Part shown: in pieces, positions 1-5,719 of the stretch | Numbering within the stretch: position 1 is the first letter of the stretch | Layout: each line of letters starts with the position of its first letter | Source: Oscillospiraceae bacterium | GTDB lineage: Bacteria; Bacillota; Clostridia; Oscillospirales; Ruminococcaceae | Length of the DNA: 5,936 nucleotides | Assembly (NCBI GenBank): GCA_018055565.1 | Contig: JAGPHI010000072.1 | Location: forward strand, 1-5,936 | Direction: 5' to 3' | The notes under the pieces: model-generated | Told to the model about the DNA's origin: nothing | Databases searched by the model: none | Seen by the model: only the letters and a program-made list of their open reading frames with translations | Program-made: the position numbers and the translations under genes

Positions 1-653
1 TAGTCGTCTATTAAATATTTTTCCGCCACGGTATACGGCACAAAAATGCCCATGTCGGTGTCGTAGCCTTGCATGCTGTCGCCCTTGCGCTGCAACACGC
101 CGATAATGGTGTATTTTTTGTTTTCAATGCGCACGGTTTCGCCAATGGCATCCTGTGCGCTGCCAAATTCCTTTTTAGCAATGTCGGCCCCCAGCACCGC
201 CACGCGCGCGGTATCCTCCATGTGCATCTCGTCAATGTTTTCGCCTGTTGCAAGCTTTAGGTTTGAGATGTCTGCATAATCGGGCGTTACGGCGGTAACG
301 GACGCATTTTCATTGATGCTGCCCAGCTGCACCTTTGGGTATAAATTGGTGCGCAGCGTAATCAGCGAAAGCGTGGGGCATTCCTCGCGCAGTGTTTCCA
401 GCATGCCCAGCGTAAATTTTGGCAGCTTTGAATAATCCAGATTGGTATTGGTAAAATCGGGGTTGACATACAGCGTGTCGGCAGATAAATCGGCAAACTG
501 GTCGCGAATGGTAGCTTCGCCGCCTTTGCCAATGGCAATCACCATCACGATGGTGGCGGCGCCCACAATTACGCCGAGGCTTGTTAAAAGCACCTTAAAT
601 TTATTGGCTAAAATATTCACCCATACGGTGTAGAAAATTTCTGTCAGTTTCAT
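1..653 (-). CDS. MacB-type ABC transporter permease (3' end outside the window)
   Basis: The 217 codons present give the N-terminal part of an ABC permease of the MacB/YknZ (FtsX-like) class, which works with an ATPase and a periplasmic-type adaptor to expel substrates such as peptides or antibiotics. A short cytoplasmic N-terminus (1-19) leads into one membrane helix at about 20-42, with the family's typical LTSLGVIVGAATIV run ending in AIGKGGE. From about 45 to 217 follows the large extracytoplasmic MacB core domain, with strands such as RVAVLGADIAKKEFG and KYTIIGVLQRKGDS. The three C-terminal helices expected of the family would be encoded left of position 1. The start ATG overlaps the adaptor's TGA stop (ATGA, 650-653), so translation is probably coupled. 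No frameshift or stop is seen in the part present. Class assignment is firm; substrate is unknown. Confidence 0.92.
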   Translation of the reverse strand, partial: MKLTEIFYTVWVNILANKFKVLLTSLGVIVGAATIVMVIAIGKGGEATIRDQFADLSADTLYVNPDFTNTNLDYSKLPKFTLGMLETLREECPTLSLITLRTNLYPKVQLGSINENASVTAVTPDYADISNLKLATGENIDEMHMEDTARVAVLGADIAKKEFGSAQDAIGETVRIENKKYTIIGVLQRKGDSMQGYDTDMGIFVPYTVAEKYLIDD

Positions 654-2077
654 CGCACAATCACCGTGGTTTGTTGTGTTGGGCCTGTGCCGCTTTGCGT
701 GTTACCCGCAGCGCTTTTTGCGATTGCGGCCACAATATCGCCCTCGGCAAGGCCTGCGGTAATCTCGGTTACCTTTCCGTCGGAAAAGCCTGTTTCCACC
801 TCGGTTTCCACAAAATCGCCGTCGGGGGTACGCTTTTGCACGTATTGTTTACCATCTTGAAAGCGAATGGCCTTATTGGAAAGCATCAGCACATCCTTTT
901 TTTGCTTTAGGATAAAGGTAGCCTCGGCTGTCATGCCCTCGTAAATGGCAAGCTCTGTATCGGGCAGGCGGATGGTTACGCGATAATTTACCGCGCCGTT
1001 TGCCGTTTCGGGCACATAGCCGATGCTTTCCACTTTGCCATACACGGGCGCGTCGGGATGTGCTTCAAACCAAAGCTCTACTGTTTGCTCTGCTTGAATT
1101 TTAAAAATTTCTGTTTGCGGCACCAGCACCTGCACGGTGCGCCCGCCCATATTGCCCAAGGTTAAAAGCGGCATGCCTTTTACAAGTTCCGTGCCCACTT
1201 TGCCCTCTATCGAAAGCACGATGCCATCTTGTTCGGCGTAAATGTCGCGCTGTTCCAGCGCTTTTTTGGCATCATCGCGCGCTTTTTTTAGATTGGCAAA
1301 ATCCATTTGCGCCACCTGCAACGATAAATCGCCCGTGCGCAAGGCAATGTCTTTCTTTTCGCCTGCGTGCTTTGCGTCGTTTTGCCAAGCGTCCTCGGTT
1401 TCGCTATAGGTTTTTGTTAGCGCGCGCAATTCCTCTTGCAGCGCATCGCGCTTTGCGCAAAGCTCGGCATGCTGCTTTTCGTTTTGTGCTATTTGCGCTT
1501 GCAATGCGGCTTTGTCGCCTTCTAGCGCTACATCAAGCTGCGCGCGCAGCGCCGCTATCTCGGCGGCTAATGCGTCAATTTGCGTTTGCAAGGCGGCAAT
1601 TGCCTCGTTTTGCCTAGCGCTTGCCGCTTGATATTCGTTTTTGGTATTGCTAATGCGGTTTGCAAGGTCATCAAACGTTGTTTGCGCGCCGATATCCGAT
1701 TGCCGCTTTGAAAGCTTTGCCTGTTCCAGCGCAATCAGGCCTTTTTGATAGGCTTCTTCCGCATGTGCCAGCTTTTCGCGCAAATCCTCTTCGGAAAGCG
1801 TGGCAAGCACATCGCCTTTTTTTACGCTTTGGCCTTGCTTTACGCGGATTTCCTCCAGCTTGCCGTTTGCGGGCGCATTTTGCGGCAGCTTATCCACGGC
1901 GGCCTGCCCCGCCCCTTCCACGCCCACGGTGATGTCGCCGCGCGTGACGGTGTATTCCCGCACGCTTTGGTTTTGCGCTTCGGGCTTTTTGCCCAGTGCC
2001 TTTACCGTAAATGCCGCGCAAAGGCATATTGCCGCGCACGCACTGCTTGCAAGCAGAATTTTTGTTTTTTTGTGCAT
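650..2077 (-). CDS. HlyD/MacA-like efflux adaptor (membrane fusion protein) with an unusually long coiled coil
   Basis: This 475-residue protein is the adaptor subunit of an ABC exporter (YknX/MacA/RND-adaptor class), anchored in the membrane and facing outward. Residues 6-28 form a hydrophobic anchor without a convincing lipobox. First half of the lipoyl (barrel-sandwich) domain: about 66-97 (NGKLEEIRVKQGQSVKKGD). Alpha-helical coiled-coil hairpin: about 98-276, rich in Ala, Glu, Gln and Leu. Second lipoyl half: about 279-309 (AEQDGIVLSIEGKVGTELVKG). Beta-barrel: about 313-390. Membrane-proximal domain: about 395-455. A Ser/Thr/Gln/Gly-rich tail ends the protein. I chose the ATG at 2077 because AAAGGAG lies 8 bases before it and the protein then starts directly with the anchor; the frame is open up to 2173, but that extension looks non-coding and overlaps the probable leader. 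It is first in the operon and overlaps the permease by 4 bases. Confidence 0.93.
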   Translation of the reverse strand: MHKKTKILLASSACAAICLCAAFTVKALGKKPEAQNQSVREYTVTRGDITVGVEGAGQAAVDKLPQNAPANGKLEEIRVKQGQSVKKGDVLATLSEEDLREKLAHAEEAYQKGLIALEQAKLSKRQSDIGAQTTFDDLANRISNTKNEYQAASARQNEAIAALQTQIDALAAEIAALRAQLDVALEGDKAALQAQIAQNEKQHAELCAKRDALQEELRALTKTYSETEDAWQNDAKHAGEKKDIALRTGDLSLQVAQMDFANLKKARDDAKKALEQRDIYAEQDGIVLSIEGKVGTELVKGMPLLTLGNMGGRTVQVLVPQTEIFKIQAEQTVELWFEAHPDAPVYGKVESIGYVPETANGAVNYRVTIRLPDTELAIYEGMTAEATFILKQKKDVLMLSNKAIRFQDGKQYVQKRTPDGDFVETEVETGFSDGKVTEITAGLAEGDIVAAIAKSAAGNTQSGTGPTQQTTVIVR

Positions 2078-2085
2078 GTGTAAAA

Positions 2086-2092
2086 CTCCTTT
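2086..2092 (-). promoter_or_regulatory. Ribosome binding site of the adaptor gene
   Basis: On the minus strand AAAGGAG lies 8 bases upstream of the ATG at 2077-2075. This strong Shine-Dalgarno match decides the start against upstream in-frame ATGs at 2131 and 2173, which have no such site. Confidence 0.85.
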
Positions 2093-2098
2093 TTCAAA

Positions 2099-2140
2099 CG
2101 GCACATTGCCGCGCACACCGCCTTTTGCCATGCAAAGGCG
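2099..2140 (-). other. Two small hairpins in the adaptor mRNA leader
   Basis: If transcription starts near 2158, the leader is about 80 nt and contains two perfect short inverted repeats before the ribosome binding site. The first pairs 2140-2134 with 2125-2119 (CGCCTTT/AAAGGCG, 8-nt loop). The second pairs 2111-2107 with 2103-2099 (CGGCA-ATG-TGCCG). Neither has a U-tract, so neither is a terminator. They could shield or expose the ribosome binding site, or merely stabilise the mRNA; I have no evidence of function. Confidence 0.4.
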
Positions 2141-2164
2141 TTGCTTTGTTTTCCCGATGTTTGT

Positions 2165-2198
2165 ATCATACAAAACCCTGCGTTAAGAAACGGTTAAG
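2165..2198 (-). promoter_or_regulatory. Predicted exporter operon promoter with response-regulator box
   Basis: Reading the minus strand, two identical CTTAAC half-sites (2198-2193 and 2187-2182) lie 11 bp apart, followed by an 11-bp gap and a -10-like TATGAT (2170-2165). There is no separate good -35 box; the direct repeat occupies that position, as in promoters activated by PhoB/OmpR-family regulators (pho-box type layout). The same spacing is found upstream of the response regulator gene. A start near 2158 would give a leader of about 80 nt. The repeats are seen directly; which regulator binds is inference. Confidence 0.68.
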
Positions 2199-2205
2199 AA
2201 AAAAG

Positions 2206-2241
2206 AAAAAAAGGCAAAACCATACGGTTTCACCTTTTTTT
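2206..2241 (-). terminator. Rho-independent terminator of the regulator-kinase operon
   Basis: In the minus-strand transcript nine bases, GGUGAAACC (2234-2226), pair fully with GGUUUUGCC (2221-2213) across a GUAU loop, counting two G-U pairs. The stem is extended by seven A-U pairs (2241-2235 with 2212-2206), and a further U-rich run continues to 2199. On the plus strand two of the nine pairs would be C-A mismatches, so the minus-strand orientation is the functional one. It separates the kinase operon from the exporter operon, and its U-tract touches the regulator box of the exporter promoter. Confidence 0.85.
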
Positions 2242-2457
2242 CACATGCAAGCAGATGTTCAGCGGCAAACAGATTTTGATTGGCACGCGCCTTTTTTATC
2301 GGTAAACCGTTTTGATAGAAAGGCCTTTTTATGTGCAAGCAGCGGGCATGCAAGCTGCCTTTGCCCGCCCTCTGATTATCCTTTGCACATAAGCGCTTTA
2401 CACGTTTGCCAAAGCAAAAGCGCAGTATTTTTAAAACCAATCGGCCTGTTGATTTGA
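2242..2457 (-). other. Structured non-coding 3' region after the kinase gene
   Basis: No convincing gene lies in these 216 bases. They hold three nearly contiguous inverted repeats. Stem A pairs 2423-2417 with 2399-2393 (GCGCTTT/AAAGCGC). Stem B pairs 2392-2383 with 2338-2329 (10 bp, TTATGTGCAA/TTGCACATAA) and encloses a second 7-bp stem, 2368-2362 with 2348-2342 (GCGGGCA/TGCCCGC), plus a 14-base asymmetric loop. Stem C pairs 2324-2314 with 2300-2289, with one bulge. Because the terminator follows, the kinase transcript would end in a folded 3' untranslated region of about 250 nt. I do not recognise it as a known riboswitch or small RNA class. It could be an mRNA-stabilising 3' end, a 3'-derived small RNA or an intergenic repeat. 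Confidence 0.45.
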
Positions 2458-3651
2458 TTATGCTTTTTGCAAATACACCGTAAATTTTGCGCCGCCAAGC
2501 GCGCTTTTGCCTGCCTCGGCGGTGCCGCCGTGCCGTTCGGCCACTGTTTTTACAATCGAAAGCCCCAGCCCCGAGCCACCCAATCTGCGCGAACGCGAGG
2601 CCTCGGCACGATAAAACGGCTCAAACACTTTTGCGATGCTCTCTTCGTCAAGGCCCGGGCCGCTATCTTCTACCACGATGCTAATCTGCGCATCGTTTTC
2701 TGCAAGCGTCAGGCGTGTTTCGGCGTTTTCGCCCGCATATTTTGCCGCATTTTCCAAAAGATTATAAACCATCTGCTCCAAAAGCGCGGCATTGCCCGAT
2801 AGCCCGCCCGCGCTGCCCGCAATCGCCACGCGCAGCATGGGATATTGGCTTTGCGCTTTATCAATTGCCGCACGGGCAATGGCGTTGATATCGCACAAAG
2901 CAAATGGTAAATCGTCTTTACGCGCAATGGATAAAAGCTGCTCCACCAATACAATTAAGCGGCTTGTGTTTTGATTCACCACCACAAGGGTTTCCTCGTA
3001 ATCGGCTTTTTCGGGGTTTTCGTCTAAATACAGTGCTTCCACATTGGCTTGGATGCTGGCAAGCGGCGTTTTGAGTTCGTGCGCTGCATTTGCGGCAAAT
3101 TGCTTTTGCGCCACAAAAGCCGCCTCCAGCCGTGCCAGCATTTTATTAAATGCGCCGCCCAGCGCCATTGCTTCTTTAGAGGCGGGGTTTTCGGGCACGC
3201 GCTCATAAAGATTATCTTCGCTCACCTTTTCGATGCTTTCGGCCAGCTCCACCACTGGGCGCAGCGCACGCCCGCTTGCCCAGTATACAAGGGCGCAGCT
3301 AAGCAAAATCACGCCCAGCATCACCACGATGCTCTGGCGCAAAAACACAAGCTGCGGCGCATACACCGTTTGTGTAATTAAATCTGCGCGCACGTCCGGC
3401 GTAAACACTTCCGCGCTTGTGGCCTGTGTGGGCGCAGAAGGCACAAGGGTTACCGCCGCCAACGTTTCTTCGCCCGGCTGCGCGGCAGACGTAATCGACA
3501 CGGCCATTTGAATAGCATCCGTAGCGGTGGCACGCATACCATAATAGGCGCTGTAATAATTGGACATGGTTAAAAATACGCATGCTGCCGTTAATAGCAC
3601 ACCCACAAACAGCGTAAGGCGCGCACGCAGCGAAAGCTTTTTCAGTTTCAT
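2458..3651 (-). CDS. Two-component sensor histidine kinase (HAMP, HisKA, HATPase)
   Basis: A 397-residue membrane sensor kinase that autophosphorylates on His and passes the phosphate to the regulator encoded just upstream. Membrane helix 1 is at about 11-33, an external sensor segment of about 70 residues at 34-104, helix 2 at about 106-126, and a HAMP linker at about 127-180. The phosphorylation site is H191 in FAANAAHELKTPLASI. The ATP-binding domain shows the N-box (N297 and N301 in YNLLENAAKYAG), the G1 box DSGPGL (329-334), the F-box FEPFYR (343-348) and the G2 box GGSGLGLSIV (358-367). All catalytic boxes are intact. The ATG at 3651 is preferred to one at 3681 because AAAGGA sits 8 bases upstream of it. 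The gene starts 45 bases after the regulator stop, so the two are one operon. The small external domain has no recognisable ligand fold; the adjacent exporter suggests sensing of a toxic compound or envelope stress. Confidence 0.95.
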   Translation of the reverse strand: MKLKKLSLRARLTLFVGVLLTAACVFLTMSNYYSAYYGMRATATDAIQMAVSITSAAQPGEETLAAVTLVPSAPTQATSAEVFTPDVRADLITQTVYAPQLVFLRQSIVVMLGVILLSCALVYWASGRALRPVVELAESIEKVSEDNLYERVPENPASKEAMALGGAFNKMLARLEAAFVAQKQFAANAAHELKTPLASIQANVEALYLDENPEKADYEETLVVVNQNTSRLIVLVEQLLSIARKDDLPFALCDINAIARAAIDKAQSQYPMLRVAIAGSAGGLSGNAALLEQMVYNLLENAAKYAGENAETRLTLAENDAQISIVVEDSGPGLDEESIAKVFEPFYRAEASRSRRLGGSGLGLSIVKTVAERHGGTAEAGKSALGGAKFTVYLQKA

Positions 3652-3659
3652 TTTGCAAA

Positions 3660-3665
3660 TCCTTT
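3660..3665 (-). promoter_or_regulatory. Ribosome binding site of the kinase gene
   Basis: AAAGGA on the minus strand lies 8 bases upstream of the ATG at 3651. It falls inside the extension that would result from starting at 3681, which argues for the shorter protein. Confidence 0.75.
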
Positions 3666-3696
3666 CCGTAAAAGCATGCATCGCCGCGTAAAGCGA

Positions 3697-4374
3697 TTAT
3701 GCAATCATGTAGCCGTGCCCGCGCACCGTGCGCACGCGCTCGGCTTCGCCCGCAGCGGCAAGCTTTTTGCGCAGCGAGCTGATATGCACCTTCACGGCGT
3801 TTGAAAACATGTCGGCATCGCTTGCCCATGCATGCTCCAGCAAATCCGTTTCGGTGCACACACTGCCCTTGTGCAAAAGCAGATATTCCAATATATCATA
3901 TTCCTTGCGCGTCAAGGCCAGCGGCACGCCGCCAGCGCACGCTTGGCGCTTTGCCATTGATAGCACAAGCCCGCCTGCTTGCAGCGCCTGTGCCGCAAAA
4001 GGCGATGCCGCGCGGATATTGGCACGCACACGCGCCAATAATTCCTCGATGTGAAAGGGCTTTGCCAAATAATCGTTTGCGCCAAGATCCAGCCCCTTTA
4101 CCTTGTCGTCCCATTCGCCCATTGCCGAAAGAATCAGCACGGGCACCTTGCTTTTTTGTTCGTGCGCGCTTGCACGCACGCTTTGCAGCACCGCAAGGCC
4201 GTGCACCAACGGCACGTTTAAATCCAGCACCAATAAATCATATTCGTTTATATCAAAAAGCAAAAGCGCCTGTTTGCCGTCCTCGGCTTCGTCCACAAGA
4301 TAGCCTTGCTTTGTTAGCGCCTTTGAAACCGCACGGCGGATATCGGCCTCGTCCTCTAGCAGTAATATCTTCAT
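3697..4374 (-). CDS. OmpR/PhoB-family response regulator
   Basis: A 225-residue cytoplasmic transcription regulator. The receiver domain covers about 1-122: acidic pocket E7-D8-E9, phosphoacceptor D51 in LLVLDLNVP, S83 in the switch position (ILSAM) and K105 in AKPF. The winged-helix DNA-binding domain spans about 127-225, with LTRKEYDILEYLLLHKG, the recognition-helix region NAVKVHISSLRKKL and the closing RTVRGHGYMIA wing. Length and order are standard. The only small variation is VP where DLxLP is usual. The ATG at 4374 gives the normal MKILLLEDE start; a TTG at 4398 in the same frame would include the ribosome binding site (AAAGGA, 4391-4386, 11 bases before the ATG) and is unlikely. It is first in the operon with the kinase and has its own promoter with a putative self-binding site. 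Targets are inferred to be its own promoter and the exporter operon. Confidence 0.95.
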   Translation of the reverse strand: MKILLLEDEADIRRAVSKALTKQGYLVDEAEDGKQALLLFDINEYDLLVLDLNVPLVHGLAVLQSVRASAHEQKSKVPVLILSAMGEWDDKVKGLDLGANDYLAKPFHIEELLARVRANIRAASPFAAQALQAGGLVLSMAKRQACAGGVPLALTRKEYDILEYLLLHKGSVCTETDLLEHAWASDADMFSNAVKVHISSLRKKLAAAGEAERVRTVRGHGYMIA

Positions 4375-4417
4375 CGCAATCGCATTCCTTTCGTGCAAAT
4401 TCTGCTTTTTGCGCAGT

Positions 4418-4462
4418 ATTATATATACATTATAATGATAAATACGTTAAATTTGCGTTAAG
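4418..4462 (-). promoter_or_regulatory. Predicted autoregulated promoter of the response regulator operon
   Basis: Reading the minus strand, CTTAAC (4462-4457), five bases, TTTAAC (4451-4446), then 11 bases to a perfect TATAAT (4434-4429). This matches the exporter promoter in half-site sequence, 11-bp repeat period and distance to the -10 box. A second TATAAT (4423-4418) overlaps an AT-rich stretch just downstream and could serve an alternative start; it has no good -35 at 17 bp. The leader to the ATG would be about 40-50 nt. Confidence 0.68.
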
Positions 4463-4531
4463 AATCCAAATAAGCGCAATTTTTTATGCAATTGCCAATT
4501 TACAGGCCTACATTAATAAAAGCGCGGCGAT

Positions 4532-4555
4532 AAAACGATATTTGACAATCGTTTT
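4532..4555. promoter_or_regulatory. Putative operator overlapping the galM promoter
   Basis: A perfect inverted repeat, AAAACGAT (4532-4539) and ATCGTTTT (4548-4555), separated by 8 bases. The -35 hexamer TTGACA (4542-4547) lies entirely between the arms, so a dimeric repressor bound here would block RNA polymerase. It lies upstream of the expected transcription start, so it should act as DNA rather than RNA. The cognate regulator is not in the window. Confidence 0.55.
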
Positions 4556-4570
4556 GTATTCCATTAAAAT
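4542..4570 (+). promoter_or_regulatory. Sigma-A type promoter of galM
   Basis: A perfect -35 TTGACA (4542-4547), a 17-bp spacer, and TAAAAT (4565-4570), one mismatch from consensus. Transcription would start near 4577, leaving a leader of about 40 nt before the galM ATG at 4619. It is the best-matching housekeeping promoter I see in the window. Confidence 0.8.
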
Positions 4571-4618
4571 AGTAACATCCATTTGATAAACGTGCAAACA
4601 GAAAGAATGTGATTACAA

Positions 4619-5650
4619 ATGATTACCGCAAGCTATTACGGCCGTACCGAAAGCGGCGAAGAGGTATACCGCTACACTTTGGAAAATACGCTTGGCACAA
4701 AAGCCGAAATTTTAGAATATGGCTGCACGCTGACAAGCCTTTTTGTAAAGGACAAGCAAGGCAGCGCGCGCGATATCGTGCTGGGCTACGACACGCTTGC
4801 CGATTACGAGGCGGGCGATGTGTATTTGGGCGCATTTGTGGGCAGATATGCCAATCGCATTGCAAACGCCTGCTTTACCTTACAAGGCGAGGAATATCAC
4901 CTTGTGCCAAACGACGGCAAAAACCATTTGCACGGCGCGTTTTCGCGCAAGGTGTTTCAAGGGCGCATCACAGGCGACAGCCTTGTGCTTACCGCTGTAA
5001 GCACAGATGGCGAGGACGGCTTTCCCGGTAATATGCACCTTACCGTTACGTACACGCTTACCGAGGATAACGCCCTTGTGATGGATTATCGCGCCGACAC
5101 CGACAAAACCACGATTGTCAACCTAACAAACCACAGCTATTTTAATTTAGACGGCCACGCCGCCGGCCCTGTGCTATCGCAAGGCCTGCGCTTAGAAAGC
5201 CGCTTTTTCACCGAAAGCGATGCCGAAAATTTGCCCACGGGCGTTATCCTGCCGGTAGAAAACACGCCGATGGATTTTACACAGGAAAAGCCTATCGGCA
5301 AAGACATTGCGTGCGAGTATTATCAGCTGCTCCAAGCCGGCGGCTATGACCATAATTTTATTTTGGATAAAGAGCCCGGCGAATTGGCGCTTGCCGCCGT
5401 GGCCAAAAGCACGGACGGCGCGCTTACCATGCAATGCTACACCACGCAGCCGGGCGTGCAGCTGTATACGGGCAATTTTTTGGCAAATTGCGCTGTATTA
5501 GGCAAAGGCAAAACGCCATATCGCCAGTTTGCGGGCTTTTGCCTTGAAACGCAGCATTATCCCTGCACGCCCTCGCATCCCGCATTTCCAAACGTGGTGC
5601 TGCACCCCGGCGAGGAGCATCATGAAACAACGGTTTATCAGTTTACATAA
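4619..5650 (+). CDS. galM: Aldose 1-epimerase (galactose mutarotase)
   Basis: A complete 343-residue cytoplasmic mutarotase that interconverts the alpha and beta anomers of galactose, glucose and related sugars, feeding the Leloir pathway. Family motifs appear in order: GRYANRI (75-81, with substrate-contact R80), NHLHG (102-106), NLTNHSYFNL (168-177) with H172 as the expected general acid, GGYDHNF (241-247) with D244, QPGVQLYTGN (277-286), and GFCLETQHYP (306-315) with E310 as the expected general base. All catalytic residues known for the family are present. In the last motif the loop after ETQHYP reads CTPSHPAFP, where PDSPNHP is usual. The start ATG has only a weak purine-rich site (GAAAG, 4601-4605); an in-frame ATG at 4607 is followed at once by TGA, so 4619 is the first possible start. 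No galK or galT is in view, and the gene has its own promoter and probable operator. Confidence 0.95.
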   Translation: MITASYYGRTESGEEVYRYTLENTLGTKAEILEYGCTLTSLFVKDKQGSARDIVLGYDTLADYEAGDVYLGAFVGRYANRIANACFTLQGEEYHLVPNDGKNHLHGAFSRKVFQGRITGDSLVLTAVSTDGEDGFPGNMHLTVTYTLTEDNALVMDYRADTDKTTIVNLTNHSYFNLDGHAAGPVLSQGLRLESRFFTESDAENLPTGVILPVENTPMDFTQEKPIGKDIACEYYQLLQAGGYDHNFILDKEPGELALAAVAKSTDGALTMQCYTTQPGVQLYTGNFLANCAVLGKGKTPYRQFAGFCLETQHYPCTPSHPAFPNVVLHPGEEHHETTVYQFT

Positions 5651-5673
5651 ATCAGCCTGCTGTTTTATGAAAC

Positions 5674-5691
5674 GGCCATGCACGCATGGCC
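5674..5691 (+). other. Short perfect hairpin between galM and the cyclophilin gene
   Basis: GGCCATG (5674-5680) pairs perfectly with CATGGCC (5685-5691) across a CACG loop, 23 bases after the galM stop. No U-tract follows (the next bases are ATATTACTG), so it is a poor intrinsic terminator. It may protect the galM 3' end or allow partial read-through into the next gene. I see no clear promoter for the cyclophilin gene in this 69-base gap. Confidence 0.4.
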
Positions 5692-5707
5692 ATATTACTG
5701 TATGATT

Positions 5708-5713
5708 AAGGAG
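5708..5713 (+). promoter_or_regulatory. Ribosome binding site of the cyclophilin gene
   Basis: AAGGAG lies 6 bases before the ATG at 5720, a strong site that fixes the start and contrasts with the weak site of galM. Confidence 0.85.
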
Positions 5714-5719
5714 TAAATT

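Noticed and set aside
2289..2329. Stem C read as a plus-strand terminator, since T5 follows the stem
   Set aside because: The stem has a bulge and no plus-strand gene lies upstream that would need terminating, so I treat it only as part of the folded region.
2331..2375. A 15-codon plus-strand mini-frame (starting MCKQRACKLP) preceded by an AAAGG site
   Set aside because: It is opposite to the local transcription, has no visible promoter, and its first bases belong to stem B of the folded element. Probably chance.
2183..2440. An 85-codon minus-strand frame in the gap after the kinase gene
   Set aside because: It uses a TTG start with no ribosome binding site, reads through the terminator stem, and yields a basic, low-complexity product with no family resemblance.
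2011..2457. A 148-codon plus-strand frame over the adaptor start and the intergenic region
   Set aside because: It crosses the exporter promoter, the terminator and the structured region in antisense and has no ribosome binding site or recognisable domain.
3299..3859. A 186-codon minus-strand frame spanning the regulator-kinase junction
   Set aside because: It is out of frame with both real genes, Cys/Arg/Ala-rich with no recognisable domain, and explained entirely as a shadow of the two coding regions.
4492..4519. A possible second galM promoter (TTGCCA with an AT-rich -10 candidate near 4514)
   Set aside because: Both hexamers match poorly and the nearly perfect promoter at 4542-4570 explains galM expression.
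3801..4586. A 261-codon plus-strand open frame antisense to the response regulator
   Set aside because: It starts at a TTG without a ribosome binding site, has an Arg/Pro/Ala-rich composition typical of the reverse of a biased coding strand, and runs over the two divergent promoters. The response regulator on the other strand is unmistakable.
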